Shown here: piece by piece, positions 29,417 through 40,890 of the stretch
Layout of the letters: every line of letters begins with the position of its first letter
Position numbering within the stretch: the first letter of the stretch is position 1
NCBI GenBank assembly: GCA_945859605.1
Contig: OX243814.1
Span: 36,665,524 to 36,729,523 of the forward strand
Origin: Lumbricus rubellus
Taxonomy: Eukaryota; Annelida; Clitellata; Crassiclitellata; Lumbricidae
DNA length: 64,000 nt
Direction of reading: 5' to 3'
Program-made: the position numbers and the translations under genes
Notes under the pieces: model-generated
Told to the model about the DNA's origin: nothing
Seen by the model: the letters and a program-made list of their open reading frames with translations, nothing else
The model's database searches: none

Positions 29417-29592
29417 AATTAAAGGAGTACATTGAATTGGCTAGCGAGCTATACAGCAGAAACCTCGTCTCTATATTCCTAATGATGCTTCGCCGCATGA
29501 AGTCACCTAAAGAAGCGATTGTTTCAATGATAATGGCTTGTATATTGATACTCCTGCCATTGTTGCTGCATTTGCCTGTCGGTAAGTTATAA
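29417..29592 (+). CDS. CARD x3-coiled coil-anchor protein, exon 5 (C-terminal hydrophobic anchor)
   Basis: The acceptor CATTTCAG ends at 29416. The exon joins exon 4 in phase 1 and runs to a TAA at 29590-29592, closing the protein at 624 residues. After an amphipathic helix (LYSRNLVSIFLMMLRRMK) residues 601-619 are strongly hydrophobic (MIMACILILLPLLLHL), followed by only five residues: the layout of a C-terminal tail anchor, as in MAVS on mitochondria. A GTAAGT inside the last codons (29582-29587) could act as a donor to a further exon, so the C-terminus is not final. Confidence 0.68.
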
Positions 29593-29967
29593 TGGCAATT
29601 TTGCTGAATTTCAGAGCTAACGCGAGCATTGTTTGCTGATTAAATGGCTAAGGACTGAAATATAATAAGAGTCATTCACTATTATATAGGTCTAGGCTTA
29701 ATAGCTTACCTCTCCCTTACCATATAAAACGCAAAAGTGGCCTCTTTCGTTAAACCACGAAGATTAAAAATAAATAAATTACGACACCATGCAGTCTGGA
29801 TAAGACAATCTGCTGCTGTAACTGTTTCCTCACGCAGCATCGGGCATCTTGCTATAGACAATGACCTTCCCATAATCCTCGGTTCCCGCTAGACCTTTAA
29901 CTTCCCCTGTTTCAGTCATTTTATTGACCCCATCTAAAGGACTTTAGGCGCAGACTCAGATGCTGTG

Positions 29968-29970
29968 AAG

Positions 29971-30004
<34 letters not shown>

Positions 30005-30245
30005 ATCATCATCATCATCGTCATCATCATCATCATCATCATCATTATCATTATCATCATCAGTAACCTTGGGCTCAATGCCCGTAGGAGTCCGACGCCA
30101 CTCTGTCTGAGTCTGTCTCGCGCCATGTTGCCCAGCTTCAACCGGTCCGGTCAGCAGATCTGCTCCATACCATAAACATCTTGGAGCAGCTAGATCACCT
30201 TGTCTGATTGAAGAGAATACTGGGAGAGGCTTGAAGGACAACCTT
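29968..30245 (-). repeat. Retroposon 3' end with (GAT)n tail, minus strand
   Basis: Second copy of the family at 3065-3604, with the tail of ATC triplets on the plus strand at 29968-30058 and the same TPTGIEPKV codons on the minus strand. Tail-first orientation shows minus-strand insertion. Confidence 0.6.
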
Positions 30246-30367
30246 GGCATATGAAGATACTAGTGCATTTATAAAGTGCGGTAACTGAAAAATGCTTGTC
30301 TGCTTTCTCATTGAAGCCAACCGCTTCAAATTTTAAAAAATGTTTTTGGTCCGAATGAAACAAATGG

Positions 30368-30682
30368 CATAGGCGGAAACCTGGGCGGAGAGTTGGGGGG
30401 GGGGGACGAACGAGTGGCCGAAGAAAAGACGTGAGATTTTTAGACGGACGAAAAAAATTTACGGAATTTTTCCAAGGAAAATTTTTAATTTACACAGCCC
30501 AAAAAAGTTGATGACCTTTTTTTTCAAAAAGCCAAGAAAAATTACTATTTTCACCGCCCAAAAAATTTACAATACTTTTTTAGTCTTGACGCCCAACTAT
30601 TGGGGGGGACCAATGCATGGGCCGTCCCCAACACTTTTTTGGGGGGACCGTCCCCCCTGTCCCCCTTAGGTTTCCTCCTATG
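30368..30682. mobile_element. Small inverted-repeat element (CATAGGNGGAAACCT ends)
   Basis: The ends read CATAGGCGGAAACCT and AGGTTTCCTCCTATG. The flanks CAAATGG and CAAATAG may be a diverged target duplication. The interior is rich in GGGGG and CCCCC runs and A tracts. A hAT-like MITE is likely but not proven. Confidence 0.55.
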
Positions 30683-30718
30683 CAAATAGGCCGTCCTTAA
30701 CATTTGTAAATATTATTT

Positions 30719-32430
30719 TTATGGTAGCTCGACATTTAATCCCGCGTCAGTTAATCCCGCGACAGTTAATCCCGGCGACATATAATCCCGGCGACATTTA
30801 ATCCCGCAGCATTTGATACCGCGACACTTAATAGGCTACCTGTACACACATGAGTAGTTTTGAGTACGAATATTTGTAGCCTACGACTATTGTTGTCCAC
30901 ATAGCCAATTAGTTAGGTCTACCTGTCTGTTTAGGGTTTGTTTTGTACATTTGTACATAAAACAATCATTATAAAGGATATTAAACAGGACTGGGAAGTT
31001 CAGTTTACGATAGGGCATTGACACGGAGGCGAATTTAGATTTCAGTAGCAAAGCCAAACAAGCTGTGATAGGCCTACATGGAAATTACGAATACTTTAAA
31101 CATCGCGACAATGCCAATGGAGCTCCTTTTTTTATGAAAAACAGTTAATATTGCTGTAAATATTGCTCTGATAGAATTTTGCTGGTTTTATAATATTTAA
31201 CTGCAAAGGCTTAACTCTTTTGAACAATTATAGTGAATAGGCCTATTGCTGTGACTATTGCTTTTATGGAATTTAACTGTTTTAAAATGTTATTTTACTT
31301 TCCCGGTATTAACCCTCGGGCTACCAAGCTTTTTGTAACACTGACTACCGAGGGGGGGTGGTTATCACCCCTCTTGGATTTTGGGTTTGGTTTGAGATAT
31401 CATAACTTGTAATACACAAATGGATTCAGCATTCATTTCTGCACAAAATGATATATTTTGGTTTAAAATATATGAATGCACCTCGAAATTATGCATTTTT
31501 TCCATGAGCACCCGTAGATTTCACAAAACGTGTAAAGCCTACTTACGCATAAGCAAAATGTTGGATTCTGTGTGATTTATGTATACAATAATAGTTTATA
31601 TATATAATAAAGTCAAATATTAAACTATAAAAACTAGTTATAAGTCTTTTCAGGTACAATCAAAACAAAAAAATGAATATCTATCGACAATCAATAGGAA
31701 ACGAAAAAATTATGCCATTGTCGGTTTGCGTCGCCAAAATATCGACATTTTTACTAATTTTAATTTATTTTGAGCACTTCCGGTCATCAAGAGACAAATT
31801 AATTGGTATGAAAAAATAGCCCTAAATCCCCTTTATAAAATGACTTAATTTACTTCTCTTACAAAATAAATTATGGATATGTTATAAATAGAAAAAACAT
31901 GTAGATTTTACGAAAAAACACCTTTATATATATATTTTTAAATTTATTTTGAGCCCTTCCGGTTGTCAAAAGACAACTCCGTGACCACCAAAATGTAGCC
32001 CCTCATTCCCTCTATAGAAAGGTATAATTTGTTTCTTTTAATTTTAATTGACGGATAAGATATAGACGAAAATCTAAGGGGTGGTATCCACCCCGCTGGT
32101 GCCTCGGGTATAATGGGTATAACTTTTGAACGGTGTGAGGTATCATCTCACAATTTACCTCAAAATGTGTGCCAATGAATTCCCTACAGCCACCTAAAAG
32201 GTCAAATTTTTTATTCCTTGCGGAAAAAGTTTGAAATCGAAAAAACCTAGGGGAAGGTGTATACCACCCCCCTCTTGGTAGCCCGAGGGTTAAGTGTCGC
32301 GGGATTAAATGTCGCCGGGAATAACTGTCGCGGGATTAATTGGTCGCCGGATTAAGTGTCGCCGGGATTAACTGTCCGGTACCAACTGTCACGGTATTAA
32401 GTGTCGCGGAATTAAGTGTCATGGAACCAT
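30719..32430. repeat. Foldback element, arm word GACATTTAATCCCG
   Basis: The left arm (30719-30835) repeats GACATTTAATCCCGCG-type words of ~15 bp; the right arm (32294-32430) is its reverse complement and ends ATGGAACCAT. The middle is split by a piggyBac-like element at 31313-32289. Confidence 0.7.
31313..32289. mobile_element. piggyBac-like non-autonomous element with TTAA target sites
   Basis: The ends are CCCTCGGGCTACCAAG and its reverse complement CTTGGTAGCCCGAGGG. Each is flanked by TTAA (31309-31312 and 32290-32293), the piggyBac signature. The 977-bp interior has no transposase frame, but contains related blocks (GAGCACTTCCGG/GAGCCCTTCCGG) and further inverted similarity (GGGGTGGTTATCACCCC against GGTGTATACCACCCC). 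Confidence 0.8.
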
Positions 32431-32479
32431 TTTTATAACTACAATAACAGTAGCCTACAAATATAACACATTTAACAAA

Positions 32480-32830
32480 GTAGATCGATATTGGCTCATC
32501 TGTTCATGGATTAATCCAACTTACCAACTTGATCCTTGTCAGCCTGTGTCGGGTACTCGGACTGGTTGATCTCTACGCTCGGCTGGATGGAGACTTTGGG
32601 GAGTGCTCTCAGTCCCAATTGCTCGTACCTCCATCATGCAAAGCCGTTCTATTTATGTGGTTGACCCGGTGGTATGAAATGGCCTCCCCCTTGAGCTGCG
32701 CCTATTCACTAGATTACTCTCTGACACATTTTATTAGCACTCGAAAACTTAATTTTGGCTCTAATTGAGTCTTGAGCACCTCTGAGTAGTTTTCTTGAAG
32801 AGGTGCTATATAAATGCTTGAATGAATAAA
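32480..32830 (+). repeat. Non-LTR retroposon 3' tail
   Basis: Ends in GAAGAGGTGCTATATAAATG followed by (AATG/AATA), closely similar to the tail of the RT fragment at 3640-4196. A 79-codon frame at 32529-32768 is probably a remnant of its reverse transcriptase end. Confidence 0.5.
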
Positions 32831-32875
32831 TATTACTGTTGCTATAGTAATTTGAATTCTGCGATAGGTTTTCTA

Positions 32876-34061
32876 CAGGGTGGGCCAGTGGAAATGCAAC
32901 TTTTTTGACGCCTTATAACTTGAAGAGTTTTTATCTGAGCGTTTTGTCCAATATATCAGATTGAACATAATTATCCATTCTATCATTCTGGAAAATATCT
33001 AAGAGATACTATTACGACTTTTTGAGATACTGCTATTTATATTCGATTTCCCATTTTCGTGCCGTAAAACAGCAAGAAAAACAAAATTCTGAAACTGAAT
33101 ATGTCAATTCTAAACAGTCACTTAGTGCTAACATTTAATAACAATTATTATCTTGAGTAGATTTACCATCAGTTAAACAATATTCAATATGTCCACCACG
33201 TGCTTTAATGACTGTGCATCAACACGAGGCGACCACTGATCAATGGCTGAGGCCACCAGTGCTCGGGTTATTTCAGCCCAGCACCAAAGAATCACTTCTT
33301 TCAAATGTTCAACGTCACGTAACGGTTCATGGTAGACCAGTTGGTGAAGACAAACCCAGATCGAATAGTCAACCGGATTTAAATCCGGACTGTTCAGTGG
33401 CAAGTTCTCCGGTTCAATAAACTCTGTCACGTTAGCGTTCAGATAGGCAACCGTATGACGTGAACGATGCGCCGGCGCTCCATCTTGCTGAAAGATGTAA
33501 CCATCACCTCCAGACAGTTGGCGTATATCACGAAGCAGTCCTCTTGCGAGTACTTCATCACAGTAATAAACACTGTTCACCTTAGCCTTTGGAGTGACAA
33601 AGTCTTTGCAAGTTTTGAAACAGCCAACGACACCATCACACTTTGTGAAAAGTGCTTCCTGCCTGCAGAAGCCGAGCGGGCGCAACAAGACGCTTAAAGC
33701 TAACAAATGACTCAAAAGCGAATGACAGATGAAAAGATCGACAGAACATGGTTCACAGATAAGAAGATCTTCACGATTCAGACGTCAACAACACTTAGAA
33801 CGACCGTGTGTATGCAAAGGCTAGCTTTTTGACATATTCAGTTTCAGAATTTTGTATTTCTTGCTGTTTTACGGCACGAAAATGGGACATCGAATATAAA
33901 TAGCAGTATCTCAAAAAGTCGTAATAGTATCTCTTAGATATTTTCCAGAATGATAGAATGGATAATTATGTTCAATCTGATATATTGGACAAGACGCTCA
34001 GATAAAAACTCTTCAAGTTATAAGGCGTCCAAAAAAGTTGCATTTCCACTGGCCCACCCTG
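32876..34061. mobile_element. Mariner-like element with ~200-bp terminal inverted repeats
   Basis: The ends CAGGGTGGGCCAGTGG and CCACTGGCCCACCCTG are flanked by TA dinucleotides. The inverted repeats extend about 200 bp each (to GGCACGAAAATGG). A partial transposase gene lies inside on the minus strand; the N-terminal DNA-binding half is missing, so the copy is non-autonomous. Confidence 0.85.
33173..33715 (-). pseudogene. Mariner-like transposase, C-terminal catalytic part
   Basis: 180 codons. QQDGAPAHRSRHTV carries the second catalytic Asp and NSPDLNPVDYSIW the third, 37 residues later (DD37D spacing, as in maT-type elements). The first catalytic Asp and the helix-turn-helix region are missing, so it is a remnant. 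Confidence 0.75.
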
Positions 34062-34067
34062 TATATA

Positions 34068-35104
34068 CACCGTGATTTTAAAAAAACTAAGCCAAATTGT
34101 TTTTCATATAAGCTTATCTCTAATGCTTGAAGACATATCACGCTAAAAGTTTCCAATTAATTAGAAGATTGGACCAAGAATATGATTCCAAAATTTAATG
34201 AGATAAAGTTGAACGGATAAAAAGATATGAATATTCAAACTTCATATGCCGAAATTGCAGTTTACAAGCAATTTTCTGTGAGATTCAATAAAAACGTAAG
34301 CCAAACTGTTTTTCATATGTCTCCAATGTCTGATAATTAATCAAAATAAAATTTTCCAGATATTCAAACAATTGAAACACGAATAGGATTTCAAAATATC
34401 ATGTCATAAATTTGAACGGATAGAAAGATATGAATATTTAAACAACATCTCCAGATATGTCAGTTTTCAGCAAGTCTGTTGTGGTGTTCGTTCTGGTTTC
34501 GATGCTTGATAGTTCCCAATTTTGGACTTCTGGGGTCCTGGAGTAAAATTAACGGAGTATATTATCGCAATGTTCTGCTGTCACAACATCTTCCACCTGT
34601 TATCCGAAATCTATAGCCCCAGAAGGCTGTTTTCTTTTTCAACAGAACAGCGCCAGCCCACAGAGCCAAGGAAATCATCGAAATGCTGACAAGAGAGACG
34701 CCAGACTTTCTTTCTCCCACATTATGGCCTCCGAACAGCCCAGATTTGGATCCTGTCGACTATTAAGAGTGTGGAGCATGCATGACACGAGACCGAGTCT
34801 AGCAGACAACAATCCATGATATAAACGATCTGAAGCAGCGCTTGCTGGAAGTGTGGGATGGCCTGGACCAGAGGATAATCGACGATGCCGTTTCCCAATG
34901 CATGGCGCCAGCGCCTTCAGGTTTGCGTGCAAGCAGGAGGAGGACATTTTGAGCATCTTATCTAATTAAATAATGAAACCATACTGTTGGAATCATATTG
35001 TTAGTTCAATTCTCTACATATCTGGAACATTTTAGAATGATTAATCATCAGGCATTAGAGATAATAAGGAAAATTGTTAATGAAAATTGTTTTGAATCAC
35101 GGTG
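34068..35104. mobile_element. Mariner-like element, second copy, 6 bp from the first
   Basis: Begins CACCGTGATTTTAAAA and ends TTTTGAATCACGGTG, flanked by TA. Only TATATA separates it from the element ending at 34061. Subterminal repeats (AAACTGTTTTTCATAT) occur twice on the left. It contains a decayed transposase. Confidence 0.75.
34500..34965 (+). pseudogene. Mariner-like transposase remnant
   Basis: Plus-strand fragments, broken by stops and at least one frameshift, read FFFQQNSAPAHRAKEI and WPPNSPDLDPVDY. Spacing to the last Asp is again 37. The second catalytic Asp is replaced by Asn, and a TAA follows PVDY directly. Confidence 0.65.
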
Positions 35105-35120
35105 TAGAGTTTAATGGTTA

Positions 35121-35933
35121 ATGCGCCCACACAAACTTGCTTTGATGGGTGATGTTTTAGGGATTCCGGACGCCATGTCGAGTTTCTGCTTTACCAACAT
35201 AACTGCCCTATTTTGCGTCTCTCTCGCTATTTGTATTGCTATCCCTTTCATCATGAACCGACAGAAGCCTAAGTCAACGTTAGCTGCTATATGCATGATA
35301 GCACTTTATTATTTGAAATCCGGTGGCCCTGGTGTAGGCGTTGGACGCTACTGTCAGGAAGATAAGTGTGTCTACTTGTTCTGTTGGGAATATCTGTCTG
35401 CAAATATGAGAATAAATGAAGCCGTCGAGCAAGTTCCAGCCCAGAATTATTATGACGGAACCGGTGGATTGTTTAAATCGCCGGCAGAATTTGCCGTATG
35501 GAACAAGTACACAAGTCACAGATATGATGGAAAGATGAGAGAATATACGCAGAGTAGTAAATTCATTCGCGACGTATATACGAAACAACTTGTAGGAACA
35601 CATACGTTTCATCTTTTGACCACCTTCAGACTAGACTATGGCTTAGTCAGCTCTGGTCATGGCTCCATTTTCTACGACGATCCGATGCTCACGTTGTGCT
35701 TGTTAGATGCTAATGGAGACACCGTAAAGTCCTTCGGTGGAGAGCGTGCATCCTCCAAGGGCGTTCCTATGGTTTTGGATGCGGATAGAGAAGGATGCAT
35801 CATTGTAGCTGATCGTTTTAGTGGTAAAACGATCACCCTCTGTTCCGACGAGGAGCAAATGAAACGATTTCAGGTTCAGATTCAGCAGGGAAGCAGACCA
35901 CTTGAAATGTGCCTTGAATATCAACAGTTTTGA
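35121..35933 (+). CDS. Uncharacterised single-exon protein, N-terminal membrane segment, NHL-like end
   Basis: 270 codons from ATG 35121; ATGs at 35145 and 35175 are alternatives. Residues 29-46 (ALFCVSLAICIAIPFIM) form one membrane-spanning or signal-anchor segment. The middle (YCQEDKCVYLFCWEYL, then FKSPAEFAVWNKYTSHRYDG) matches nothing I know. Near the end LCLLDANGDTVKSFGG and VLDADREGCIIVADR resemble NHL beta-propeller repeats. There are no introns or poly(A) tail, and the frame is clean although wedged between two mariner-like elements (ending 35104, starting 36031). A long uninterrupted frame in decayed surroundings argues for a real or recently captured gene. Function unknown. Confidence 0.5.
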   Translation: MRPHKLALMGDVLGIPDAMSSFCFTNITALFCVSLAICIAIPFIMNRQKPKSTLAAICMIALYYLKSGGPGVGVGRYCQEDKCVYLFCWEYLSANMRINEAVEQVPAQNYYDGTGGLFKSPAEFAVWNKYTSHRYDGKMREYTQSSKFIRDVYTKQLVGTHTFHLLTTFRLDYGLVSSGHGSIFYDDPMLTLCLLDANGDTVKSFGGERASSKGVPMVLDADREGCIIVADRFSGKTITLCSDEEQMKRFQVQIQQGSRPLEMCLEYQQF

Positions 35934-36030
35934 TTGCACTACCCAAGCAACGAAACCAGAATAATGATCATAATTTTTTATGATTGTGTTGAAATTATGT
36001 CGTGACTTAAAATCATTGCAATTTAATATA

Positions 36031-37029
36031 CACCGTGAGGCATAAAAAAGGAAACCCCTAGAAAAATCGTTATTATTTTAACAATTTTCAAACAATTTCA
36101 ATGAAATTCACGAAAATTATAGCTAAGTAGCAAGCGATGTAAATACATTTACAGTTTTTACTCTAACTGTCCGCCTTTAGCTTCTACGCATGCGCGAAGT
36201 CGCTTGCGCCATTCACGCACTGCCCAGTCAATAATTCGCTGGTCAATATTGTTCCAAGCTTGCATAATTCGCTTCCGACGATCTTCAACAACACGGACCT
36301 TTGTTCTGTACACCATTTCCTGCTTATCCTACATAGCAATACTCAAATGATAGTCTGTATTTAGCAGTTGGAACTCAAAAGAGGGATGTTGCAGCCAACC
36401 GCCTTAGACGCGTGCACACGTCCGGCGTTTAGCAAATCCCTGATATTGTCCGTCGGTGTTTCTTCTCTGGGGTGCACGTTCAATTCATTTTGTTGAACCG
36501 GGGGTAAAAATCAACGGTCAATACTACCGAGATGTTTTATTCATGGAAGGCCTTCTATCTGAAGTTCGAGAACTTGCTGAATTTTTCATTCCCCAGCAAG
36601 ATGGTGCTCCAACGCACAGAGCTCGAGAAACGTTTGCACTTCTGACGCATGAAACCTCTGACTTCATAATTCCTACTCTATGGGTCCCTAACAACCCAGA
36701 TCTTAGTCCCGTCGATTATAGAATATGGGTATTCATGCAGAAAATGGTGTACAGAACAAAGGTCCGTGATGTTGAAGATCTTCGGAAGCGAATCATGCAA
36801 GCTTGGAACGATCTTGACCAGCGAATTATTGACTGGGCGGTGCGTGAATGGCGCAAGCGACTTCGCGCATGCGTAGAAGCTAAAGGCGGACAGTTAGAGT
36901 AAAAACTGTTAGTGTATTTACATCGCTTGCTATCTAGCTATAATTTTCGTGAATTTCATTCACATTGTTTGGAAATTGTTAAAATAATAACGATTTTTCT
37001 AGGGGTTTCCTTTTTTATGCCTCACGGTG
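36031..37029. mobile_element. Mariner-like foldback with ~295-bp arms that include transposase codons
   Basis: The ends CACCGTGAGGCATAAAAAAG and its reverse complement are flanked by TA. The left arm (36031 to about 36328) is the reverse complement of the right arm (about 36735-37029), and both carry the end of the transposase gene in opposite directions. It probably arose by an inverted duplication of one element end. Confidence 0.8.
36456..36902 (+). pseudogene. Mariner-like transposase, C-terminal part
   Basis: 148 codons: VKINGQYYRDVLFMEG, then PQQDGAPTHRARET and NNPDLSPVDYRIW with 37 residues between the Asp residues, then DQRIIDWAVREWRKRL at the end. The N-terminal half was replaced by the inverted arm, so it cannot be active. 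Confidence 0.75.
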
Positions 37030-37031
37030 TA

Positions 37032-40000
37032 GAATAATATCATATCTAGCCTACTTCTAACCAAAGGCTTAAATGGCGTAAAGCCGTAATCTAATAGAAA
37101 TTCGTGAGTTGTTATGTGCTAAAGTGCGTATGTTCTGATTGCAGTAGGCCTACATTAGTATGTCTTTCATTTTGCTTTGAATTTGTGCGTATATTATAGC
37201 CTACGTTCTGTATTATCTAATACTAATTCTGCTTTTTTTCTCATTATCTGCGTCTTGTTAGAGCCTTGAATGTCTTTGTACGCCTAATTATAGGCTACTG
37301 GTAAAATGAATTGGTCACCATAGACACGATTTCCATTGTTGCTACTGTCTCAATAATTCGGATCCAAGGCATCAAGTGAAGTTTGTATTGGCATTAAACA
37401 AACAAAGAAAGGTTTACAATTATTGAACTGTAGCTGATTTTATAGTCGGCAAAGGAATGTTGCAATTTATTGCCGCATCTAGGCCTATACATTGACGTTA
37501 AAATGCTATAATTGTTGTTATTATAATTAGTATTAATACTATTATTATTATAATTATTATATAATAATTCTTTTGGGTTAAATTGTCTGTTTTGCATCAG
37601 GAAAAAGTAAGTGTCTATTGTGATTACTTTTTCAACACAAATTGACAATCTTATCATGAAATATTAGATCACTTAATTCTCGTTTTATAAATGAAAATGT
37701 TTTTGTTTTTGTATAGTTTATATGGTTTTAACACTCCTTGTTTAAGATTTAACAATAGATGTATTCTCGCTCAGTAACTTTTATCTATGCAGCTATGCTT
37801 GAGGCAGATCATTCATGAGGTACCGTATGCTACTTCATTACTTACTTATTCGTAAGGTAGACTACTTCTCTTGTAGTCGTAGAAATATTGTTTGCTACGT
37901 TAGGTTTATAGGATGGGTAAATCATGCAATTCATATGGGTATGAAGATGCATGTAAATTGCATAAAAATAGTTGTAAACAATGTTCAATTATATTTGTCT
38001 ATTTCTGTCTTCGTTCCGCTGTCTTTTGGGGAATCTATTTGAATTAGCTAGGAAAGTGCCTATAGGCCTAACCAATAACCATTAAACATATCACTGTGAC
38101 CTTTTTAAACTAAATTAAATTTAGTTCACTCATTGAATTAATGATGGTCCTATTTGTTACTGATTAATCTTTCTGGGAACAAATTGAATAGTTGTATATT
38201 TTTGCAATATGTTCCACTTTTAAGAAGCCCCACGTATGATTGTCACTGTGACTATAGGATTATGACGCATACATACTTGAAGCTAAGGAATATACATGTA
38301 TCTATACTGCCCTGCCATGCAATGCATAACAGCATTGATCCCACTGGTGTTCATCTGCAAAGACCAATTACACAGTGCCCTTTACATGAAAAATGATCCA
38401 TGTTCTAAAATTCACTGGCGAAGTTAAAAGTCTATAGTAGGGGCCAGCTGGATCATTTTAGAATTCTCATAAATTACTGTTCAACTTTCTTTTATACTCC
38501 AAAGTAAACAACGTATTTCCTGGTCGACATCATCTCTCGGATGAGCATGGCTTTTTAGTGTGCAGTTCTACAAAAAAAATGGTGGTTCTATTTATTATAG
38601 CCCATCTGCTTTGGGTGAGGGGATTGCCGTTTCTTGAAGGAGCGGGGAAAATGGTTTTGTGCGGACACCAACCGCTGAGCCCAGACACCGACGACACCCT
38701 TTAACCTTTTCCTTTTTTAAAGTCTATCGCTTTATATTTACCCAAAACATACCCAATTCCAGTAGCCTATAAAATAATTATAGTAAATTCGCTACTTCAC
38801 CACTTTTATAATTATCTGATAACTTTCTCCGTGTTTAGGCTACTTTTTCCGTGTACGGTAGCGTTTTTCTTGGGGAAATGATACGTTTCAAGAAGGGTTG
38901 CGGAATTTCTGGGGAACTTCCCCCAGAGACGTCTAAGTTAAATTAAACAATGAGTTGACTATCAAATCTGGAGTGTACCAGTATTGGAGAAGCGCGCTTA
39001 ATTATCGGTCCTGTACATGTATGGCGTATTCGTCACAACGATCACCTGAGTGCGCGTCTGATTGATTGATGAGTGGTAGCTGTTTGACCACGTGATCATC
39101 GACCGGGCCATCAAACAGTGGCGTCTATAACAATTATCTACGGTCGTGTGTCCAGGAACAAAGAGACCATTATGAAAATCAACTATAGGCCTAGGCCTAC
39201 CTGTAGCTGAACTTCACTTCCTTATGACTCGTGCATGTTTGAAATTTCCCATTTCAGTAAACTTACTGCATTTCAAGCGTTCATGAACTTAACAGTTAAC
39301 AATCACCAACATTTTTAAACGGCGTTAGAATTTGGTGGTAGGCCTAATAGGCCTATGGCTACTGTTGTTGTCTTTAAAATTTTACGCAACTGTCAAAAGT
39401 GTTGGCCGAGTTATTTTACTTTTCTTGGGGTCGACTCTAGGCCTACTCTTCAATGGGACACAGTGTAAACGACTAAACGTTGTAGGCCTATCGTGTAAGA
39501 AACTTTGTGACTGAATCACAGGTGTTCGACAATAGAAATATTGTTAAACCATTATTGAACTAAATATCGGTTAAATCAACCAGTTTCTAATTAGGCCTAT
39601 AATAATTAGCAAGCACCAACTGCAGCTGCCAGCTGAGCTTGCAAGTTGTAACCACTCAATGATTAGGCTACCTACGGTAACCTACCTTGCTTATTAGCAG
39701 TCGCAATAACCGTGTACTTTTACTTTCGTTTTAAGCGTGCTTGGTCAAATTTCGTGAGGAATTTCTTCGTCCTATAAACCTAGGTTTATACGGCTGCTAT
39801 CATGCTATGATTCATAAAAATGTGCAAAAGCAAAAAAACAAGACTCCTTTCCCTTTTTGCATGAGTATTGAGTAGCCTAGCTGACTGAGATGACTCATGT
39901 GTGCTCACGTCGGCTAACCACGCTACAGGATGTAACTTGGCTAAGCAATCCATCACAATTATTGGTTTCCTGTTTTAATTATAGATTATTATTAGCGGTT

Positions 40001-40082
40001 GAAGTTTCACTTTCGGTTTAGGAAACTACATTAGACTAAACAGAATGGTTCCTGGTCGTCAGTGTCTATGTAAAGAATAAAG
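37032..40082. other. Intergenic DNA before the Ig receptor gene
   Basis: About 3 kb of AT-rich host DNA with many TAGGCCTA palindromes. Short open frames (37394-37657 minus, 37815-38042 plus, 38154-38396 plus, 39332-39514 plus) have no domain or codon pattern that I trust. No RNA gene or complete transposon seen. Confidence 0.4.
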
Positions 40083-40170
40083 ATGAGCAGCACCGGTAGG
40101 GTTCGTCTTTGTGAAACTGTGATGGTGAAATGTTTAATACAACTTGTCGTCGTCGTCATTCAACTGAAGG
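40083..40170 (+). CDS. Ig-domain receptor A, exon 1 (signal peptide)
   Basis: ATG 40083 opens 29 codons ending at a GTACGT donor (40171) in phase 1. The core LIQLVVVVIQL is a signal-peptide-like hydrophobic run after a basic start. The exon joins the Ig exon in frame. The five proposed exons (88, 318, 117, 138 and 323 nt) sum to 984 nt, exactly 328 codons with stop, giving a 327-residue type I membrane receptor. Confidence 0.6.
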
Positions 40171-40382
40171 GTACGTAGGCCATTGCTGTAGCCTACATAC
40201 GAATTTGCCTACTTGAGCACTTTATAAATACAGTACTTTTGCAGCTAGTGCAGTTGCATTAAGACATTGTTATACAGATAGGTTTTTATTGTTTAATCGT
40301 ATAGTTTATGATCCCGAATAAAACGGTAGTTGATAAAATTAACGAGGAAGCACCGTTAAGGCGAGTATTCTCATTGGGTTTA

Positions 40383-40728
40383 CGTTGAATTCAGCGCGCA
40401 CATTTCAGCGACCTTCATTTCAGCGACCTCAATTCGCCGCCGCACATTTCAGCGCGTATTCAATTCGGCGACCTTCATTTCAGAGCCTACTCAATTCATT
40501 ATTAAGAATAATTTGGCTTTGAAGATCCACAACTGTTTTTGCTTTGATTTTGCTTTGATGTTATTATCAATAAAACGTGTTGTTTGCGCACGGTTTAGGC
40601 CTTTAGCAACGTCCTTTTGAAGCAGCGCCGAAATGAAGGTCGCCGAATTGAATACGCGCTGAAATGTGCGGCGGCGAATTGAGGTCGCTGAAATGAAGGT
40701 CGCTTAAATGTGCGCGCTGAATTCAACG
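40383..40728. repeat. Foldback element, arm word CAGCGACCTCAATTCG
   Basis: Left arm CGTTGAATTCAGCGCGCAC.. and right arm its reverse complement, each built of ~15-bp words (CATTTCAGCGACCTTCA, CAATTCGCCGCCGCA). Only ~150 bp of loop. In intron 1 of receptor A. A similar direct word (CTCATTGG) lies just outside both ends. Confidence 0.75.
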
Positions 40729-40739
40729 GATACCTCCTC

Positions 40740-40890
40740 ATTGGCCGCCTCAGTGGAGTCAGTGGACTCTTTCAAACCAAAGCTTAAATCTTATCTGTTT
40801 GCTAAGGCTTATCCCGCAGTAAGCCGTTTGTGAGGCGCCCTTGTAGCGGTATGGCCGCGTTACGGCGCCATATAAATTGTCGCTATTTTT
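40740..40890 (+). repeat. CR1/L2-type retroposon 3' tail
   Basis: Reads SFKPKLKSYLF-like codons then GGCGCCATATAAATTGTCG, followed by a (TTA)n-rich run. A matching tail (TTACGGCGCCATATAAATTG) lies at 60914-60935. Confidence 0.5.

Noticed and set aside
36456..36902. Active mariner transposase
   Set aside because: Only the C-terminal half remains; the DNA-binding part and the first catalytic Asp are missing.
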